Part shown: positions 44,342 through 51,939 of the stretch, piece by piece
Layout: every line of letters begins with the position of its first letter
Position numbering within the stretch: the first letter of the stretch is position 1
Source of the DNA: a virus
Length of the DNA stretch: 63,358 nt
Strand: one strand, 5' to 3'
IMG/VR virus record: IMGVR_UViG_3300030109_004835
Location: 1-63,358 of that record
Translations under genes and position numbers: made by a program
The notes under the pieces: generated by a model
Databases searched by the model: none
What the model saw: the letters and a program-made list of their open reading frames with translations, nothing else
What the model was told of the DNA's origin: nothing

Positions 44342-44380
44342 TAAAGCCCGTCCTGAAGTAGCTGTCAGGGCGGGGTTTAT
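44342..44380 (+). terminator. Terminator of lipoprotein cassette
   Basis: Stem of AAAGCCCGTCCTGA with GTCAGGGCGGGGTTT, with one mismatch and one G-T pair, and a short loop. A T-run follows on the plus strand and A's on the other, so it can end transcription from both sides. Confidence 0.7.
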
Positions 44381-44389
44381 GTCTAAATC

Positions 44390-44416
44390 ATCGACATGTT
44401 CTGAAAACGTGTCGAT
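44390..44416. terminator. Second hairpin downstream of lipoprotein cassette
   Basis: An 11-bp stem ATCGACATGTT/AACGTGTCGAT (one G-T pair) with a 5-nt loop CTGAA is followed by TTTA. It reinforces the previous terminator or ends the minus transcript of the 67-aa gene. Confidence 0.5.
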
Positions 44417-44435
44417 TTACCGTGACTCAAGGTTT

Positions 44436-44639
44436 TCACGGGGGTGGGTTGGGGGAACCTCTAGTATAAATCGTGTTGCCTGAAGGGTGCGAATTCTGGG
44501 GGTCGTAGATGTGTTGTTCTTTCTTCACATTGGTGAAACTCTCGTAAACTCGGAACGCGGCTTCAATCACAAGGCCGGTCAGAATCATCGTAATTGCGAC
44601 AACCACAATGGTTTCCGTAAATGTAGCCGCCTTTTTCAC
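44436..44639 (-). CDS. Small membrane protein, 67 aa
   Basis: A single N-terminal membrane segment (TIVVVAITMILTGLVIEAAF) after a short basic start, and a polar Pro/Asn-rich tail. It resembles a type IV pilin-like N-terminus in layout (no clear prepilin cleavage site) or a phage moron membrane protein. It lies between the scaffold gene and the opposing lipoprotein cassette. No family is recognised. Confidence 0.55.
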   Translation of the reverse strand: MKKAATFTETIVVVAITMILTGLVIEAAFRVYESFTNVKKEQHIYDPQNSHPSGNTIYTRGSPNPPP

Positions 44640-44699
44640 GCCCTACCATCATACCAGATAGGCGGGCTTGATGTAATTGCCCTATTGGGTGACGTATGG

Positions 44700-45902
44700 C
44701 TAACCGCCTAGAGCGGCTGCAATGCTTTCTTCAAAGCTCATCTCTCCGGTGACACCGGACGGCGAAGCTGTGCTTTTGGTCTGCCCCGACATTGCTGGTT
44801 CAGCAGACTCATAATCTGCAAGTCTGTCTGTCAAAAGCTCATTTTCTTTACGCATAGAGACGTAAGCTTTGACTACATTTGGCAAAAGCTGGGCAGATAC
44901 AGCATTATAAGCGTAATCAACGGGGTGTATTACAGAAGGGTCGCTCTCTGCGGCTTTAGTTTGGATGGCCTCCATGTCTAAATTGTCTAACCCAGCCAAG
45001 AAAGGCAGCTTTTGCCGCACCCTTTCCACCACATTTCGGGTAACATTAGCCCTTAAAGTTGCTTTTTCAGCCGCTTTTTGGGCTTCTTCTTTCTCTTCCA
45101 GAGCTTTAGCCTCGCCCAAAGCCTCCTCTGCATTGTCAAAAAGGTGCTGTCTACGTTGAACTATTGGCTCGATATCCTCTAAAATACGGTAAATCTTAGC
45201 TTTATCCCTGTCTGTAGCCTGCGGGAGTAGTTCATCAAGCTGCTCATCCTGCTGTTCTGGGTCATCTAGGGCTAATATATCGACCAAAGTGTCAGGATCT
45301 ACTTCGTATTTATCTGCAATTTGGTCTGCTTGCTCCATCAAAGCTGATAAAGGCTCGGTAATAGCCTCTTTATAGGCCTCAGTAGCCTCCAAATTAGTAA
45401 ACATTTGCTGCTGTTCAAAGTCAGCTAACTTGGTCTGTAGCTGCTCAACGTCCTTATTTTCAGCTAACCCCGTCAATTCTTTGATTTTAGCCTCATATTC
45501 TGTCTGTTGTTGACGTAAAGCCTCTAATTCGGTGCGATTAGTCTTTAGTTCTGTTTTAAGCTCCTTGAATCGAGATGCAGCTTTCGGGGTCCAGTCGTCG
45601 CCAATATCCTCAGTAAGGGCCTCGATAGGCTCTTCGCTGGTATTTTCTTCAGCAACTGGTTCTTCAGTAGGTTCTTCGGCAACTGGTTCTTCAGTAAGTT
45701 CCTCAACAACTGGTTCTTCAGTAGGTTCTTCAGCGACTGGTTCTTCAGTAGGTTCTTCAGCGACTGGTTCTTCTGCTGTATTCCCAAGCCCCGCGAGGGC
45801 TGCTTCTAATGAATCTTCAAAAGAAAGATCTTCGCCCCCTACATCAGGGAGTGCTTCTACGCTAGGTGCGTCCTCTACTACGGATTCTGTATGTGAGTCC
45901 AT
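44700..45902 (-). CDS. Scaffolding protein, 400 aa
   Basis: Acidic, fully helical and without cysteine. Residues about 42-95 hold EEPTEEPVAEEP repeats, then a long coiled coil (about 110-310) and a helical end. The position between portal and capsid and the acidic coiled-coil make-up are typical of phage scaffolds that guide capsid assembly and then leave. The ends carry the same short motif: SFEDSLEAALAGLG at residues 27-40 and SFEESIAAALGG at 389-400, which could be a pair of capsid-binding peptides. The leader before ATG 45902 is AC-rich (ACAACCAACAATTGACGA). Confidence 0.75.
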   Translation of the reverse strand: MDSHTESVVEDAPSVEALPDVGGEDLSFEDSLEAALAGLGNTAEEPVAEEPTEEPVAEEPTEEPVVEELTEEPVAEEPTEEPVAEENTSEEPIEALTEDIGDDWTPKAASRFKELKTELKTNRTELEALRQQQTEYEAKIKELTGLAENKDVEQLQTKLADFEQQQMFTNLEATEAYKEAITEPLSALMEQADQIADKYEVDPDTLVDILALDDPEQQDEQLDELLPQATDRDKAKIYRILEDIEPIVQRRQHLFDNAEEALGEAKALEEKEEAQKAAEKATLRANVTRNVVERVRQKLPFLAGLDNLDMEAIQTKAAESDPSVIHPVDYAYNAVSAQLLPNVVKAYVSMRKENELLTDRLADYESAEPAMSGQTKSTASPSGVTGEMSFEESIAAALGG

Positions 45903-46183
45903 TCGTCAATTGTTGGTTGTGGGCCTGAGTTTGGTTGTTTGGTTAGTTTTTCCAAATCATTGAAAGCATCTCTATAGCCCGCATACCAACTTAATTTATG
46001 ACTATTTTCCTGTGGGTCGGTCCCAATAGAGGAAACAGTAGGGCCAGCGGCCTCTTTAAGAATGGCAATAGCTTGCTGGAGTGCGGGTTCTCCCACGATC
46101 TCTTGCAGCTTCGATACAGCTTTTATATCATTAAACCACCACTCCAATTTAATTGGAACGGTGGGTTTCTTTTTCTGGGGCAT
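45878..46183 (-). CDS. Hypothetical protein between portal and scaffold, 101 aa
   Basis: No recognised family. It is helical and slightly basic (KLEWWFNDIKAVSKLQEIVG, YAGYRDAFNDLEKL). The stop of the portal gene overlaps its start by one base and it overlaps the start of the scaffold gene by 25 nt. A portal- or packaging-associated accessory protein is likely by position. Confidence 0.6.
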   Translation of the reverse strand: MPQKKKPTVPIKLEWWFNDIKAVSKLQEIVGEPALQQAIAILKEAAGPTVSSIGTDPQENSHKLSWYAGYRDAFNDLEKLTKQPNSGPQPTIDEWTHIQNP

Positions 46184-48408
46184 TATACTTGTTCTTCTCG
46201 GAACTCAAGAGCAGCTTTTGCATCGCGCATAGCCTGCTCTTGCTCAAACTTACGTTGCTTAATCGCCATATCGAGTTCCGCTTTTTGTTGGGCGATCTGC
46301 ATTTCAACCTGAGCCTTTTGCATCTTCATGTCAACTTCAGAAGGACCGGTTGGTTGTCCTCCAGACTCTTCAGCGGCTTGCGCTTGGTCCCGTTGGATTT
46401 TTTCTAAAGCCTTCATGGTGTTATTGATGGCTTCTTCAGCGAATTGTAAGACTTGATTTGTCTGAGACACCAGCCCTTCCAAAGCTGGGTCACCTGCGGC
46501 GAACTGGACTGTCTCGCTAATATGCTGATACAATGCTTGCAGCACAGGAAGAGCTTGCTGCGGGTCAACCTGCCCAGCGTTTATGCCTTCAATGATCTGT
46601 TGCAAGAGCGGGACATGTACCTGCAAATGTTGCCCATGCAACTCACTAGACACAACTGGGACAGGCTGACCTTGCTGCAATTGGCTATTCTCAAGAACTG
46701 CTATCTTCGTATCCACTGTTGGACGGCTCTCCACTTCCGCCGAAACATAGCGGTCGGCCAAGTCGTGACCCACGCGAGTGCTAACAATATCCCTAGTGAG
46801 ATTGCGACGACCAACATCATCGAATTGACCACTAATGCCCTGCAACTCTCGAAGAGATACAAGTCGGTTGGCGAGCGATCCGCTGCCAATGGAGCGAACC
46901 GCTTTGGTTCTTTCGACATCGAGTTTTTTGATGAATTCTGCATCTACACCTCGTTTCTCACATCTAGAATAAAAGTCCTTAACCGCTTTGTCTTGTTTCT
47001 TAGACTGGACGACTCGCCTAACCATTTCGCGCATCAGGCGATTCCAACTAGCGTAGAACAAGTTAAGGGTTGAACCACTAATGCGGGTAGCGACATCCAT
47101 GTCCGATACCACCTGCATCTGGTTCCTGTAAGGTGAACCCTGCTGAGGACCATATGGACTGATTGTATCAGTATTCAACTGTAGTTGTTGAGTCAGGTCT
47201 TGCAGGGCTGGTTGAACAGCAGTTCCCAAATTAGGAATAGCTTTCTCTACGATCTTCACGTTCGGGGACATCACGGCGTACGCCCCATAAAAAGTAAACT
47301 GCAACTCGTCCAGTGACCGCTGGTTCTCTGGCTGGATCATCACAGCCGAAGATAGCATTGCGCCATCAATCTGCTGGCAACGCAACCGGTTGCTGGTCTG
47401 GACATGGTTGAATATACGCTGGCCCAAACCACGAATAGAATGGTAAGTACCATTACTACCAACGCCGTAAGTAAACATGATGTAAGCCTGCTCAGGACTA
47501 GCGTATCGGCTGGGCTTCTTATACATGAAGTCCTTCGGCGACTGCTCCGAGCAAATGTAATGGCTCACACTTCCGTCAAGTTCCCGCACCCAGAAGTGCA
47601 GGACATCGACAGTCGGGTTCTGGATACCGGTGTGGATGTCGTTATTCTTTATCTCTGCTTGCAGGGCCTCAAACTCATTAAGCATGTTGCCACTATTAGC
47701 GCGGCCAGAATGCTTCAGATTCTTGACCATCACCCGCTTCACTTCAGCCACATCCCAACCAACGGCTTCCGCCGCCTTTTCGTTTCTGATAAAAGAGTAA
47801 AGCTCATGTAGGTGGTATTGCCTCCTACCCACTGCCACATCAATATTCTCTTCAGTAGCAGGTGTCTGTCGGGGGATCAGCATGTCGGCAAAACTGCCAA
47901 CTTTAAAACGCCAGTCGTCGGCCGAATCAAAATACGCGATCCCTACACCGTGCTTAATGAACGTTGTACAAAGGCGCAGGTAAGAGGAATGGAACTCAGG
48001 CCAGTTCCTGAACATATGCGTCAGCTCTTCCGCAACGATCTCTTCTTTCGGGCCTGTTGAGCTGCGTTCACCAACAGTAGCCTTCACATCCACGAACCGC
48101 TCCAACGAACTGTACAAATCTACATACGCGGATAACGCAACATCCAAAATCCGCTGGGCTTCTCCGAAGTTGAGGTTGGTCTTTAAAGACTGCCCGCTGA
48201 CTGCGAGCTTAGAAGCGTTGTATGGGGCAGCCCCATCAAACATCGCATCTACTCTAGCGCGGTTCACCGCCGACCCCTCATCGGCTCTATGCAAAGAGTT
48301 AAATATATTGATAGCCGACTTAACATCCTTGAGACGGGTCTCAGCAGGTTTTCCCTTTTCGTCTAGCCCCTCAAGGTCTAGATTCTCCAGTCCATACATG
48401 TCCGACAT
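46183..48408 (-). CDS. Portal protein (head-to-tail connector), 741 aa
   Basis: A dodecameric ring that lets DNA pass into the capsid. The product is large, acidic and helical in its ends with a central PYGPQQGSPYRNQMQ loop and a C-terminal Gln/Glu/Ala coiled coil (residues about 670-740) that fits the barrel or crown. Gene order (portal, scaffold, capsid) matches T7-like and related podoviruses. The first gene of the head cluster after the NUMOD-like gene; its start lacks a Shine-Dalgarno sequence. Confidence 0.85.
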   Translation of the reverse strand: MSDMYGLENLDLEGLDEKGKPAETRLKDVKSAINIFNSLHRADEGSAVNRARVDAMFDGAAPYNASKLAVSGQSLKTNLNFGEAQRILDVALSAYVDLYSSLERFVDVKATVGERSSTGPKEEIVAEELTHMFRNWPEFHSSYLRLCTTFIKHGVGIAYFDSADDWRFKVGSFADMLIPRQTPATEENIDVAVGRRQYHLHELYSFIRNEKAAEAVGWDVAEVKRVMVKNLKHSGRANSGNMLNEFEALQAEIKNNDIHTGIQNPTVDVLHFWVRELDGSVSHYICSEQSPKDFMYKKPSRYASPEQAYIMFTYGVGSNGTYHSIRGLGQRIFNHVQTSNRLRCQQIDGAMLSSAVMIQPENQRSLDELQFTFYGAYAVMSPNVKIVEKAIPNLGTAVQPALQDLTQQLQLNTDTISPYGPQQGSPYRNQMQVVSDMDVATRISGSTLNLFYASWNRLMREMVRRVVQSKKQDKAVKDFYSRCEKRGVDAEFIKKLDVERTKAVRSIGSGSLANRLVSLRELQGISGQFDDVGRRNLTRDIVSTRVGHDLADRYVSAEVESRPTVDTKIAVLENSQLQQGQPVPVVSSELHGQHLQVHVPLLQQIIEGINAGQVDPQQALPVLQALYQHISETVQFAAGDPALEGLVSQTNQVLQFAEEAINNTMKALEKIQRDQAQAAEESGGQPTGPSEVDMKMQKAQVEMQIAQQKAELDMAIKQRKFEQEQAMRDAKAALEFREEQV

Positions 48409-48442
48409 TAGAAAATTTATGATACCTGTATCCTTTTCCCTG

Positions 48443-48874
48443 TCAAGAGTTGGGGTAGCAGGTGTTCATGATGCGGGACACGGGGATGTTGTGTTTTTTG
48501 CCCTCCATATTTCGTAAGCGGACATAGGGTTGGTTACCCCTGTAAGACTCCGTAACAATAAAAGGATGGCGTCCTCCTCCGCCTACAAGATTCTTAATCT
48601 TCCAAACCGCTCCATAGGGGGTCACGGCGTAGTCGGGATAATCAGGAATCGGGGCGTAGGAATCAAGAGGCAGGGTTCGGGTGCGGGCTTCAGGATCGGT
48701 GTGCCGGATACGGCGTGTAGAGCCGTCGTCGGCTTTGACCTGCGTCTGCCAACCGGAGTCGATCCAGCGGCGGGCCATTCTCTTCTTGGTCTTCGTGTTG
48801 TAGACGTAACCATTTTCAGACAGGGAGTAATCTGAAGCGCCTTGTATAGGGGTCAAGGTCTGCGTGTCGCTCAT
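48443..48874 (-). CDS. NUMOD4/HNH-like DNA-binding protein, 143 aa
   Basis: Two short repeats of the kind seen in NUMOD modules (YSLSENGYVYN and YAVTPYGAVWKI) are followed by a segment QPYVRLRNMEGKKHNIPVSR that resembles an HNH_3 tail whose key His is replaced, so nuclease activity is doubtful. ATG 48874 is used because a TTGACT-17-TATCAA promoter ends 8 nt before it. As first gene of the head operon behind the 87-bp element, it may be a regulator or a domesticated homing endonuclease. It is 34 nt from the portal start. Confidence 0.55.
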   Translation of the reverse strand: MSDTQTLTPIQGASDYSLSENGYVYNTKTKKRMARRWIDSGWQTQVKADDGSTRRIRHTDPEARTRTLPLDSYAPIPDYPDYAVTPYGAVWKIKNLVGGGGRHPFIVTESYRGNQPYVRLRNMEGKKHNIPVSRIMNTCYPNS

Positions 48875-48882
48875 GCAAAGAG

Positions 48883-48911
48883 TTGATAAACCCATATAGC
48901 AAAAGAGTCAA
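48883..48911 (-). promoter_or_regulatory. Sigma70-type late promoter, leaderless architecture
   Basis: On the minus strand TTGACT (48911-48906) and TATCAA (48888-48883) are spaced by 17 bp, and ATG 48874 begins 8 nt after the -10. Start of transcription would fall on or next to the ATG. The second 87-bp element lies 33 bp upstream. Confidence 0.65.
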
Positions 48912-48944
48912 CTATTTTCTTGGTACCGATGATGGCCACAGAAT

Positions 48945-49030
48945 GAACTTAAAAACTCCTTCCTATATACCCTTGGTACTATTGATAAGATCATTAGTAC
49001 CATATATAAATGGGGAGGACTTTTTGAGTT
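48945..49030. promoter_or_regulatory. 87-bp palindromic upstream element, copy B
   Basis: Ungapped counterpart of 10418-10504 (about 75% identical). The outer arms are GAACTTAAAAA and TTTTTGAGTT. The centre TGGTACTA and TAGTACCA form a perfect 8-bp inverted repeat around TTGATAAGATCAT. A further half-site TGGTACCGATGATG occurs at 48920-48933 between the element and the promoter. Position before the head operon suggests joint control of the two late operons. Confidence 0.75.
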
Positions 49031-49047
49031 GGGATTTGCAAATGCGT

Positions 49048-49329
49048 TTATCTTTGCTGCCCCCGTTCCCGTATTTGCGAGATCCGTTTCTTTTTCTGAT
49101 ACCGCTCTTTTTGTTTAGCGCGTATGTGGTCACGGTTTTTACGGTAATATTCTTTGTTGTAATCCTTCCTCTTTTTACGCTCTTTTTTCCACTTATCTGG
49201 GTCTAAAGCTTTGAGTAATTCCTCTTTGCGTTCGAACACATCTTTGTTTTCGATGTAATATCGCCTCTGATACTCCAACCGTTTTTCACGGTTTTTACGG
49301 TAATACTCTTGTTTTTTAGGGTCGGGCAT
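49048..49329 (-). CDS. Basic Tyr/Lys/Arg-repeat protein, 93 aa
   Basis: The protein is very basic with repeated KEYYRKNRDHIRAKQKERY-like units, the sort of N-terminal region found on small phage endonucleases (HNH/endonuclease VII-type), but no nuclease motif is present here. The start is taken at ATG 49329 (MPDPKKQEYY); a frame to 49356 is possible. It lies upstream of the 87-bp element and faces the plus-strand accessory block. Function unknown; DNA or RNA binding is likely from charge. Confidence 0.55.
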   Translation of the reverse strand: MPDPKKQEYYRKNREKRLEYQRRYYIENKDVFERKEELLKALDPDKWKKERKKRKDYNKEYYRKNRDHIRAKQKERYQKKKRISQIRERGQQR

Positions 49330-49519
49330 TACGCAGCGAATCCCGAAATTGAGCATTTGTCAAATTTTTTCACAGAACACACCACACACATACAGCGTGT
49401 GGGAAAAAAATGCCCCCCACCCCCGTGGCGTGGGTCATGATTCATGGATCACGATTCAGGGTGCGGGATTCTGATGCAACGTTTCATGGGAAAACGTGCC
49501 GGTTGCTCCCTTTCCATGT
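49330..49519. promoter_or_regulatory. Divergent intergenic region
   Basis: Separates the minus-strand basic protein from the plus-strand accessory block. It holds a short stem CCACAC/GTGTGG (around 49388-49408), a GC-rich CCCAC/GTGGG stem, and degenerate GATTCATG / GATTCAGG repeats (49438-49470) that recur around 50300 and 51465. No convincing promoter hexamer pair is seen. Confidence 0.4.
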
Positions 49520-50143
49520 ATGGCTGAAACCATACTGAAGAAAAAGGATAGCTCCTCTATTGTTGAGGAGACCTCGCAGTTCACTGAAGCTGAAAAGAAG
49601 GCTATCAAGTCCATTGCCTCACGGGGCGGTAAGATAGTGGACGAACTAGCATTTGAACGTTACAAGGTCCGCCAGCGCGGAGAGTGTGACTATCTGCTTT
49701 GTGCTCATTATCTGAGAGACGCTTCTGGCGCCGTGCTCACGGGTCTGATTGCCGCTTCTAATCCTAAGGTTCCCTTTGCGGGGATCGCCATGGAGCGGAC
49801 GAAAGGCAATCCCAAGGCCCCTGACTTTAGCAAGGTGGGGACTTCCCGTGAGATGGCAATGGCCATCTCACTGGCAAAGGAGAACTCTTCTGTTGAAGGT
49901 CCAAAGGATCTGAAGGAGAAGGACGCTCTGAAGTTCATCACCGACATCAAGTCAGGGATTAAGCCGAAAGGGAAGAAGGCCTCAGATAAGGCTCCCCCCG
50001 TTGCGGAAATCCGCGCTCTGATCGTCAATTTCCAAGATCAGCTGAGCAGCATGGACATTGCGGAACTGTGGTCGCTCTTGAAGTCTATTTCTGATAACCG
50101 GAAAGCCGATAAAAAAGCTTCTGAGAAGACCGCCAAGGCCTAA
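49520..50143 (+). CDS. Hypothetical protein, 207 aa
   Basis: No recognised family. From ATG 49520 (MAETILKKKD) the product has an acidic-basic mixed N-terminus, a middle beta/alpha region (CDYLLCAHYLRDASGAVLTGLI) and a Lys/Ala-rich helical tail (KADKKASEKTAKA). It is followed by two strong terminators, so it forms its own transcription unit ahead of the main accessory operon. A longer GTG start at 49496 is possible. Confidence 0.65.
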   Translation: MAETILKKKDSSSIVEETSQFTEAEKKAIKSIASRGGKIVDELAFERYKVRQRGECDYLLCAHYLRDASGAVLTGLIAASNPKVPFAGIAMERTKGNPKAPDFSKVGTSREMAMAISLAKENSSVEGPKDLKEKDALKFITDIKSGIKPKGKKASDKAPPVAEIRALIVNFQDQLSSMDIAELWSLLKSISDNRKADKKASEKTAKA

Positions 50144-50155
50144 CCCCTAACCCTT

Positions 50156-50192
50156 CCCCCCTTACCCTGAAAATGGGTAAGGGGGGATTTTT
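50156..50192 (+). terminator. First of two tandem terminators
   Basis: A perfect 12-bp stem CCCCCCTTACCC/GGGTAAGGGGGG with loop TGAAAAT is followed by TTTTT. It ends the 207-aa gene's transcript. Confidence 0.9.
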
Positions 50193-50194
50193 GT

Positions 50195-50229
50195 GCCCGC
50201 GTTCCCGCATATGGGGGCGCGGGCTTTTT
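50195..50229 (+). terminator. Second of two tandem terminators
   Basis: Stem GCCCGCG/CGCGGGC with an inner CCC/GGG pair and a T5 run. Immediately follows the first terminator. Confidence 0.85.
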
Positions 50230-50238
50230 CGTTTTAAC

Positions 50239-50274
50239 CCGCGTGCCAGTCCGCGTGCCAGTCCGCGTGTCAGA
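50239..50274 (+). repeat. Tandem 12-bp repeat, three units
   Basis: CCGCGTGCCAGT occurs twice exactly and a third time with one or two changes, with a 12-bp period. It lies between the terminators and the iterons. Confidence 0.85.
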
Positions 50275-50363
50275 TCTCATAAAACGTTTTACCACAATCC
50301 CTGATCCATGATTCCCGATCCCTGATTCAGGATCCACAGATCCTATAAAACGTTTCACGAGAA

Positions 50364-50459
50364 TAACCCTCGTCCACACTAACCCTCGTCCGCGCATTAT
50401 ATCCCAACTACGAATATCAACCCTGATGGTAACACTCGTCCAAAATAGCCCTCGTCCAC
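50364..50459 (+). repeat. Four iterons in two pairs
   Basis: The 14-bp unit TAACCCTCGTCCAC (and variants TAACACTCGTCCAA and TAGCCCTCGTCCAC) starts at 50364, 50380, 50430 and 50446. Distances of 16, 50 and 16 bp give two pairs that repeat with a 66-bp period. The core CTCGTCC is identical in all four. Such iterons are typical binding sites for an initiator or repressor. Confidence 0.8.
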
Positions 50460-50504
50460 GCCTATAACTCACTGAAAATAAATTAGTTACCTAAAAGAAA
50501 AGTA

Positions 50505-50533
50505 TTGACAAAACACTATATTTATGTTATACT
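50505..50533 (+). promoter_or_regulatory. Consensus sigma70 early promoter 1
   Basis: Perfect TTGACA, 17-bp spacer, TATACT. The block AAAGAAAAGTATTGACA ending in the -35 is identical to that of the promoter at 53862. The GTG start of the first accessory gene lies 9 nt after the -10, so the message may be leaderless. Confidence 0.85.
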
Positions 50534-50542
50534 TCTTATACA

Positions 50543-51307
50543 GTGAGAGAACACCCTGAAACAAAAGCAAAAGCGTTGGCGAACGAGCCGATCCAACGAC
50601 TGTTGGATTCCGGTAAAACGTTTCACGCAAAACATAACAAGCTCCCTTCCCCTTCCAAGCGGGACGGTGATTATGTTGAACTCCTACCCTACACCCCCAA
50701 GCCCCCGTCACAAGGGCCAAGGCGCGGGGGTCTCACCCCACAGCAAAAGTGGCAACGATATGCCAACCTGCTCCTGAGGAGCAAGGCAGCCGCTAGGCGG
50801 TATTACGAAAAGTATAGCGAGGACATCAATTCTATCCGGCTCACCCCCAACGAGGTTTACCCCAATGCTCCTGTTGAGAAGATAGAAATCCCCGACCCCG
50901 CTGCTGTATACCGCCATGCCTTGGAGATGTGGCACGCCTTGTGTCGCAGACGGCGGGACATCAAGCAAGAGGGTGACAAGATACTGGCAAAGCGTGGAGG
51001 GTTTAAACGTTTCATGCAATACTGTGAACAGCACCCTGATGTTTATGAGGTTGAAGACGGCAAGCTCATGGGGATACGCCCCGTCCCTGATCAGCCCGTC
51101 GAGCCAGAGGGAACGCGAACCCCGCCCCCTACAAACGAGCAAGCTGGCAAAGACTCAATCCGCAAAGCCCAGAGCTTGTCCACTATCGACAAGCGCATGG
51201 CAGCAGAGCGCCAGAAGATTTCCAAGGATGACAAGCCGCGCCCTGTGATGCGGCACCATGTTGATGCTAACCCTTGGCTCTATGCCAAGCACGCAAGAAA
51301 CAAATGA
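50543..51307 (+). CDS. Hypothetical basic protein, 254 aa (leaderless)
   Basis: No recognised family. The protein is basic, Pro-rich in the middle (YTPKPPSQGPRRGG) and helical elsewhere, with a Tyr/Arg-rich segment (AAARRYYEKYSEDI) and a Cys/Arg-rich CRRRRD site. The GTG start lies at the expected transcription start, so a leaderless message is likely. It contains two copies of the AAACGTTT motif. Its end overlaps the next small basic gene by 4 nt. Nothing in it indicates an enzyme; nucleic-acid binding is possible. Confidence 0.65.
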   Translation: MREHPETKAKALANEPIQRLLDSGKTFHAKHNKLPSPSKRDGDYVELLPYTPKPPSQGPRRGGLTPQQKWQRYANLLLRSKAAARRYYEKYSEDINSIRLTPNEVYPNAPVEKIEIPDPAAVYRHALEMWHALCRRRRDIKQEGDKILAKRGGFKRFMQYCEQHPDVYEVEDGKLMGIRPVPDQPVEPEGTRTPPPTNEQAGKDSIRKAQSLSTIDKRMAAERQKISKDDKPRPVMRHHVDANPWLYAKHARNK

Positions 51308-51477
51308 AACAAAGTAAAATAGCACGGCAAGAACGTGCAGACAAAAGACAAGCAGACCGTGATGCGCGGACTGATTCGGCCCAGCTCAAGAGACTGGATA
51401 AGATTAACGGCAAGAACAAAGGCGCAAAGAAAGAGCGTGCCCGTTTAGCCAAACGCATATCGAACCCTGATTCCTGA
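51304..51477 (+). CDS. Small very basic protein, 57 aa
   Basis: Lys/Arg-rich with an acidic first part (RQERADKRQADRDARTD). ATGA overlap with the previous gene sets the start at 51304. No family is recognised. Probable nucleic-acid-binding protein made with the 254-aa protein. Confidence 0.55.
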   Translation: MKQSKIARQERADKRQADRDARTDSAQLKRLDKINGKNKGAKKERARLAKRISNPDS

Positions 51478-51480
51478 ACC

Positions 51481-51663
51481 ATGAGCCTTGAAGAACTAAT
51501 CAACAAGAAGTGGGACAAGGACGATCAGTCCAATCTGTCTATCGAGGAACGCAAGGCTGATGCTGTTGATCTCATCAGTAAGCCTAAGCCAAGGGTGCAA
51601 CCCGCACCCTTGGCCCCGTTCCGTGCAGCCCTTGACCAAGCATTCGAGAGGAAGAAGTCATGA
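51481..51663 (+). CDS. Small acidic-basic protein, 60 aa
   Basis: No family recognised. Begins MSLEELINKKWDKD, then a Pro-rich segment, and ends in a Lys-rich helix (LDQAFERKKS). It starts 3 nt after the previous stop and its stop overlaps the next start. Accessory operon member of unknown function. Confidence 0.55.
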   Translation: MSLEELINKKWDKDDQSNLSIEERKADAVDLISKPKPRVQPAPLAPFRAALDQAFERKKS

Positions 51664-51938
51664 AGAAACTATTAGAAATCCAAACGGGAGAAGAACCACA
51701 AGGTTTGATACTGTTTGCTACCCAGAGAGAAGCCTCTCTCTTTGAAGCAAAAGAGCACCCTTGGGGGACTTATACGACGGGGTGGGTGACAGTCCGCTCC
51801 GATCAGGTCCGGCCAAGCCAGACCCACCGTAACGGTTTCCGATACACTGAAGCATACTTTGACGATGACCCAGATACTTACGATGAGTATGGGGTAAACA
51901 CAAAGAACTCGTTTAACACTCAAACGTTTGACAAGTAA
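51660..51938 (+). CDS. Hypothetical protein, 92 aa
   Basis: No family recognised. Beta-rich with a Pro/Gly loop and an acidic C-terminal stretch (YFDDDPDTYDEY). The start is coupled to the 60-aa gene by ATGA. The last codons lie near one AAACGTTT motif at 51922. A small anti-host protein would be possible in such a block, but nothing shows this. Confidence 0.55.
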   Translation: MKKLLEIQTGEEPQGLILFATQREASLFEAKEHPWGTYTTGWVTVRSDQVRPSQTHRNGFRYTEAYFDDDPDTYDEYGVNTKNSFNTQTFDK

Positions 51939-51939
51939 C

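Larger units (their letters stand above)
50144..50542. promoter_or_regulatory. 399-bp regulatory / candidate origin region
   Basis: No gene is seen. In order it contains two terminators, three 12-bp tandem units, two AAACGTTT motifs (50282 and 50348), an inverted GATC/GATTCAGG-type repeat zone (50300-50340), four iterons (50364-50459) and a consensus promoter. This density of repeats before the first gene of a long operon fits a control region or origin of replication. Confidence 0.65.
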
